A DNA stretch of 64,000 nucleotides from Gavia stellata (lineage: Eukaryota > Chordata > Aves > Gaviiformes > Gaviidae). Location: the NCBI RefSeq assembly GCF_030936135.1, contig NC_082603.1:24518880-24582879 (forward strand), in the 5' to 3' direction. The notes under the pieces were generated by a model. The model did not search any database, was not told where the DNA came from, and saw only the letters and a list, made by a program, of their open reading frames with translations. Positions within the stretch are counted from its first letter, which is position 1; every line of letters begins with the position of its first letter. The translations under genes and the position numbers were made by a program. Below are positions 59,020 through 64,000 of this stretch, in pieces.

Positions 59020-59099
59020 GCGATGGGCTGCGAGTCCAACTCCTGCGTGTGCCCCTGACGGGGGGAGGCGGGGGTGCTCGGCGTGTTTGACACCCGTGG

Positions 59100-59557
59100 G
59101 CCGGCTGCGGGAGGGTGGGGGGCGGTGCTGAGCGGGTCCCTGCCGGCACTGCCCGCACCACGCGTGGCGAGCAAGGGCGACGCTCGGTGCCCGGTGCCGG
59201 TGCCCGGCAGGGGACGCGCGTGGGCCGGGACTACCGCTCCCGGCGTGCGGCGCGGCGGCAGGTCCCGGGCTGCCCGGCCGCGCCTGCGGGGCAGCGGGGC
59301 GAGGCGGTGCCGGAGCGGAGCGGGGCGGCGGTGCCTTTCGGGGCGTCCCTGGGGCGCGTCCCGGCCCGACCGCCGCTGCCCGCCGCGCCGCGCCGAGCGG
59401 AGCCGAGCCGAGCCGAGCCGCGCCGAGCCGCGCCGCCCCGGTGCCGCCGCCCTCGTCGGGGCGGGGAGGCGGGTCCCGCCGCGATGCGGCTGCCCGTGCG
59501 CCGCCGCCGTCGCCCGCCCGCCGCCACTGCCGCCGCCTCCTAAGCGCCGCCGCAGCC
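59100..59557 (+). promoter_or_regulatory. IPO13: CpG-island promoter and 5' UTR of IPO13
   Basis: This dense CpG island immediately precedes the IPO13 start codon, with a run of gccga/gccgc pentamers (about 59393-59436) and no TATA box, as is usual for a housekeeping gene. The transcription start cannot be placed from sequence. The island continues into the first intron to about 59.9 kb. Only about 0.54 kb separates the ARTN poly(A) signal from the IPO13 start codon. Confidence 0.7.
59484..59543 (+). CDS. Short uORF upstream of IPO13
   Basis: An ATG at 59484 (purine at -3) opens 19 codons, MRLPVRRRRRPPAATAAAS, and stops at TAA 59541-59543, 14 bp before the IPO13 start codon. The peptide is Arg-rich. 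If the transcript starts upstream of 59484 this frame would be met first by scanning ribosomes and could lower IPO13 translation. The call is of an open frame in a probable 5' UTR; translation is not shown. Confidence 0.4.
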   Translation: MRLPVRRRRRPPAATAAAS

Positions 59558-59626
59558 ATGGAGCGGAGGGCGGAGGCGCCGCCGCCGCCACAGGGCCTCG
59601 ACTTCACCGTGGAGAACGTGGAGAAG
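59558..59626 (+). CDS. IPO13: IPO13 first coding exon (N-terminus)
   Basis: The first 23 codons of importin-13 begin MERRAEAPPPPQG and end LDFTVENVEK. Importin-13 is a beta-karyopherin of about 960 residues that carries cargoes both into and out of the nucleus under RanGTP control. The segment LDFTVENVEK matches the mammalian N-terminus after a variable Ala/Pro/Gly-rich lead. The start is in a strong Kozak context (gccgcagccATGg). The donor is AAG|gtgaga, phase 0, at the position I expect from the human gene. The remaining exons (next expected to begin ALHQLYYDP-like) are not in this window. Confidence 0.93.
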
Positions 59627-62600
59627 GTGAGAAAGCCGCCCCCAGCCCACCCAGCCCGCCCGCGGCGGTGGCGGGGCGGGGGGACGCGGCTGCGGGATGC
59701 TGATGCTGCCGCGGGGGTGCGGGGGCTGCGGCTCGGGGGGGGGCACCTGCTCGGCGGCGCCGGGCCCGGGGAGGGCGGCGGGGCGGCATCCCCCCCGCCC
59801 TGCCCGCAGCGGGGACCCGCCTGCGCGCCCAGGGGGTCCGGTGCGCGGCGCGGGAGGTGGAGCCGCCGGTTCCTCTGCGCCGGGGCAGCCCGGGGAGGGA
59901 AAATGATGTGGCAGAAATGGGAGCAGAAGGGAGGAGTTGTGTCTCCGACGGGCGTCCTCTGGGTCGCCGTGCTGCAGCGCCGGGCAGGGAGAGCCCACGG
60001 GTCTAGTCCTGGCTGCTGGACGAGCAGCATCTATGTGAAGCCCGACATCATCAGTCTCTCCATCAGGCAGGGAAGGGAGGGCACCCGGGCTCTCGCCAGG
60101 TGCTGGGAACTGTTAGGAATTACAGTTGGGAAAAGCCTTCGGAAGGCGGGTGGCCTGGTGATGCCTTTCTAAACCTGGATTGATCCAGCCCCTACGCTCC
60201 TGCTGATGCTCGAGGTCCTCCTAAGCAGCTGCAGGGCAAGAGGAGTGAGGTTGCGATTGCCAAAACCTGGGATCCAGGGAAAGGCTGTGGCAAATCGAGG
60301 CCTGCCGGCATCACACTGCTGCTGGGAAGCCCTCCGAGCAGCCCCTGTGTGACCTGGGGTTCATCATGGAGACTGAGCAGGACACCCCAGCGAGCACCGG
60401 GGGAGGCAGCCGAGCAAAACCAAAACCCGTCCCTTGGGCCATCTTGGAGGTGCTGGGGGCAGGGCAGTGGAGGATGCATCCCTCAAGGGCAAACAGCAAG
60501 AAAGCTTTCTCTCTTCCACTCACCCTGTAGCCAGACGTGTTCAGAGACCGACAGCCTGTCGATCCATAGCTCGGTCCCCAGACACCTAGTGGGAATCCCA
60601 GTGTCCTCATTTTTCCTTGATAAGAACAGACCGCGTTCCTTGCCAAAGCGATGCCCACGGGTGTGCTGGTGGGCACATGGCTTGTGGTTCGCACCCGTCC
60701 CTACCCAGCAGCTTGCCTGGCCTCTTGGGAGGTGTCGGGTCAGGGATGTCAGGTTTGTAAGTGGGCGCCTGTTGCCTTTGTGGCTGCAGGTGAGACAGCC
60801 CACCTCTGCCAGGGAGACGGAGACAGCGCACGGTGGGGGGGGATTAACTGATGTCTGGAAAATGCTACATTAATGCAACCTTCTGCAGCTTAATCTGCAT
60901 ACATCCAGGGCTGCTGGATGATTTTGCCTCCGACTTCCTTTCTCTTCGGCAGACACAAACCGCTCCTTTGTTTGCACCAACAATGAAGCACACACTTGTC
61001 CGGGAAGGGTGGGCAGTGCCAGGGCGGGGGGCGCATGGTGCTGGCTGGCGAGGTGGGGCTGTGCCGAGAGGCAGCTCGCCCTTGCCGTGCTGCTCTGGAT
61101 TTAGTCTCCTGCCGCCTGGGAGGAGGCAAAGATGCCCTCTAGGATGCTTCAGCTCCCCTCCCCCGGCCTGCCCAGCTTCTCCTGGTCTCCGCAGGCTTTG
61201 CCATCTCGGTGTTGTCCTCTGAAGGTGCGGCTGTGGACCATGGTGGGGCTCTGAGCTGCTGGCTGAGGGCAGCAGCACGGTCCCTGCCCAGGGGAAGAAA
61301 TGTGGGGTGAGATCAGAAAAAACTCAGAGGTTCAGCAGCTCAGAGCCCTCCTGTGTCTGTCTTTTCAAGGGAGGGCTGTGGGGTGTTTTTGGTACAAAGG
61401 GAAGGAAAGGTGGGCTGGTGGGAGGCAGGTGGGTAGAGGCACTTTGTTGGAGGTGATGCTGGCAGATAAATGATGCTTCTACTGGCCTGGGCTCTTCTGT
61501 CTGCCAGGTTTTGTGCATGGCGGAGCTGGTTATCTCTTAAGTCAGAGAGTCAAAGCCTCTCCAGGTCACCCGCAGTGGAAGTCATCACATGTGGCAGTTG
61601 TAGCCAGGGAGGTCTCTGGTGAGATCGTGCCCATCACGCTCTTCTGATGGTTTTCGTGGAGAGGATTCACATCTCTGGAAGACGCTTCTGTACCCCTGTT
61701 GTTGTTTGTTATGCGGTGGGCTGGGCAAATGCCCCCACAGTTTTGCAGGGCTCTGGGTGCCCATGTAGCTGAAGAGGATCATTGCTGTGTTTATCCAGCA
61801 TGACCTGTGCCGGAGAGAGCCAGTTAGATCTCTCCTGCTGTGACCGGTGGTTGCAGGGAGGCGGCAGGGTATGGATGCTGTAGGCTGGACCCACGCTGCC
61901 CTTTGCCAGCCGGCAGGTCTGAAAGCCTGTGGGCAGCAGGCAGGCAGGCAGCTGCCTCTGTTCCTGAGGAGGTGTCAGGTTCAGGTGCTGCACTTCAGGA
62001 GCAATCTGAAAGTTGCTTCCTGTAATTTTTTGCTCCGTTTTTCCATAGGGAGCTCTTCCACAACACAGGGAAAGAGCAGGGCGGCACTGGGGCTGAGCTG
62101 TTGTGGTACGGTTACTGTGTCAGCGTCCCCCGGTCCCAGCTGAGGGCTGCTCGGCTGCTTTTTGTTTTCTTCCGAGCCTGACCTAGATGCTGCTCTGGCT
62201 TCAGCACAGCTAGAGCAGGCTGGCGTGGCCATGCTGTGTGGACCTGCTGGGCAGCCAGCAGCTCTGGGCTGGCTCTGCTTCCCCTGCACTTGCTGCTGAG
62301 CGGGGCTCTGCTGCTGCAGTTGGAGGGGTCAGAGGGAAGGGAAGGCTGGGCAAGCTGAGGGCTTCAGGCTGCGAGGATGCGCAGCCTCCCCGTGCCCTGA
62401 CAGTGCGATCTGGTGCAATCTGGCTCATGACCTGGTGCGCTTTTGCGCGCCCAGGGGCTGTCCCTGGCATGACTGACAGCCTGGTGATGGGGTGACGCTG
62501 CCCTGGGGAGGTGATGCTCCTGCTGCAGTATGAACCCTGCTCTGGTGAAGATGGATTGCAGACCTTCCGTTCCTGCTGGCTGTGTCCGTCTTAGAGGAGC

Positions 62601-64000
62601 AGTGCACAAGCAGGACTTGTGCCTTGCATTTTTTATCTCCCCCAGGTCAGCGGTGGCAGCACCTAACACTGCGGTGTTGGACAGGAGAAGAGGAATGCGA
62701 GAACCCTCTTTACCTGTTTTCAGTGCAGTTGAATCTGCCCCAGCAGTATCCCTCTTTTTAAAATAAGAAGGCAGTGTCATTCCTTCGTGAATTTCCCAAG
62801 TGCCTGCTCTTGCCCTCTTTTTTTGTCTGATTCTTTCCAGGTCTTTCCTCCCTTGGCCTGCCTCTTATCCTCTGGGGTGTTTGTAATACTCGCTGTCATC
62901 TTTTCCCTAGCACATTAGCGGTCTGGCATCTCTGGGCCTTCCAGATTGTTGTGTGCCTCTCTGGAGATGCCTGATGAATGCACAGAGTCTCTCTGGCAGG
63001 ATGGGTAGGCGGGGTGCCATGGAGCTGACATCCGGAGCCTACCGTGATGGGAGAGGGGTGGCTTTGATCACCGCGCCTCGGGGATGTTGCAGCTGCCGGG
63101 GCTGCCTTCCACCTGGGAGGATGGGGAGGAGAAACCCAAGTGCATCTGCTTTCTTCAGAAAAAGGTTATGGCCTGTCTTCGGTAACCTGATCAAGAGAAT
63201 TATGGATATGTCAGGATGGGGAAATGGCATCCCCTGTCTGGTGCACCGCTGGCAGTGGCTTGGCCACTTCTTCCTTAGAGGCAGGCCACGTGTGTGAGAT
63301 GTGGCAGCCATGCTGGGGATGGTAAGTTAGGGGCCTCAGGAGGGGAGATTCTTGCAAAATTGAGGGAAGCGAGGAGTCACCTTGTTTAGCATTTAAGCAG
63401 ATCTTCACTGCAAAAGCAGATTCCACCCAGAGCCACTCTTGGCTGAACACCTGGCTCCTTCTTTGCCATGGTGGTGATAGGATGAGAGAGCAGCACCTTG
63501 TGTTTGCCAGGGCTTGGCTTTGCCCTACAAGGGCCATCACTGGAGCCTCATCTCAGCTCCGATGTCTTACGGAGCAGGAGTGGGTGAGATTGGCACCTGG
63601 GGGCCAGCAGGGATTCCTCTCAAAACGCTTGCAGACATGTTCACTGAAGTGAAGAGATGGTGGGCAGAGGTGTTCGGGTCACCGTTGCAACTCGTCCTGG
63701 GCTCTGTGCTCCCAGGGTTCCCCTCTGGTCCTGCTCACCCTTTGCTTGGGCAGGCCCCCGGGCACCACTGCTGAGAGCACGCGTCTCCTACAGCCCCCGT
63801 TCCTGCTGGGGACCACGCTGTTCTCCGCAAAGGGCTGCTGGCAGCAAAGCAGCGGGAGGAATGCCAAGGCTGCCAAGCCACGTCTGGGCTGCAGCCCCTT
63901 CCAAACAGCCGAGGACTTGGTGTGGGCAAGCTGGCCTCAAAGAGGGGTGCGAAGTGGCAGCACCTCTTATTAGGAGTGGGGAAGAAAACCCCGTTCTCTG
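59627..64000 (+). other. IPO13: IPO13 intron 1 (5' part, at least 4.4 kb)
   Basis: The intron begins at the donor gtgaga and has no end within the window. The first ~300 bp are still CpG island; GC content then falls to moderate. I searched the open frames for the HEAT-repeat residues expected at the start of IPO13 exon 2 and found none. No other exon, RNA gene or recognisable transposable element is seen. Confidence 0.8.

Larger units (their letters stand above)
58101..59045 (+). other. ARTN: ARTN 3' UTR
   Basis: About 0.94 kb of GC-rich untranslated sequence ends in an AT-rich tail. The tail holds an AU-rich element (58785-58840) and a stretch with ttctattatttgtaaaattt (about 58951-58970), just ahead of the poly(A) signal at 59014. 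The cleavage point is estimated from the signal and the GT-rich sequence (gcgtgtgcccc) after 59042. Confidence 0.8.

Noticed and set aside
59627-64000. Search for IPO13 exon 2 in the rest of the window
   Set aside because: No open frame contains the expected continuation of the importin-13 N-terminal HEAT repeats, so the intron extends beyond the window.
1-64000. tRNA, rRNA, CRISPR arrays, bacterial operon features
   Set aside because: No tRNA box pairs, ribosomal sequence or regularly spaced repeat-spacer arrays were noticed. The spliced genes and CR1 elements show vertebrate nuclear DNA.

Overview
This is vertebrate nuclear DNA, most likely from a bird. The evidence is intron-split genes with canonical GT-AG boundaries, a bird-type CR1 LINE tail near 0.7 kb, few interspersed repeats, and a jump from moderate GC to very GC-rich, CpG-rich DNA from about 46 kb onward. 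I could not fix the species. All genes I can support lie on the + strand, in the order ST3GAL3 - ARTN - IPO13. As I recall it, this is also the order on human chromosome 1p34.

Region 1 (1-46.55 kb) is the 3' half of ST3GAL3, a Golgi beta-galactoside alpha-2,3-sialyltransferase. Four coding exons (1030-1216, 21432-21578, 32100-32246, 45147-45236) encode the C-terminal ~189 residues, including the end of sialylmotif L, motif S, motif III and motif VS. They are separated by introns of 20.2, 10.5 and 12.9 kb. The introns hold old CR1-class LINE relics (about 2.8-3.9 kb on the - strand, about 38.8-40.4 kb on the + strand), simple repeats, an isolated CpG-rich islet at 18.5 kb, and a 123-bp inverted repeat (122/123 identical) whose arms are 2.7 kb apart.

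Region 2 (46.55-51.9 kb) is GC-rich intergenic DNA with no gene I can support.

Region 3 (51.9-59.05 kb) is ARTN, the GDNF-family ligand artemin. A large CpG island with a TATA box and candidate non-coding first exons leads to three coding exons (56892-56957, 57090-57279, 57664-58100). Together they give a 230-residue precursor with a signal peptide, a basic cleavage region and the complete seven-cysteine GDNF-family domain. The 3' UTR carries an AU-rich element and a clear poly(A) signal.

Region 4 (59.1-64 kb) is the CpG-island promoter, 5' UTR with a short uORF, and first coding exon (59558-59626) of IPO13 (importin-13). The rest of the window is its first intron.

The three genes are neighbours by conserved synteny and do not form a pathway: one is a glycosylation enzyme, one a secreted neurotrophic factor and one a nuclear transport receptor. 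I found no undescribed system. The points most worth a second look are the recent-looking inverted repeat, the intact artemin gene in very GC-rich DNA with possible alternative N-termini, its AU-rich 3' UTR, the IPO13 uORF and the G-quadruplex-prone pentamer array.
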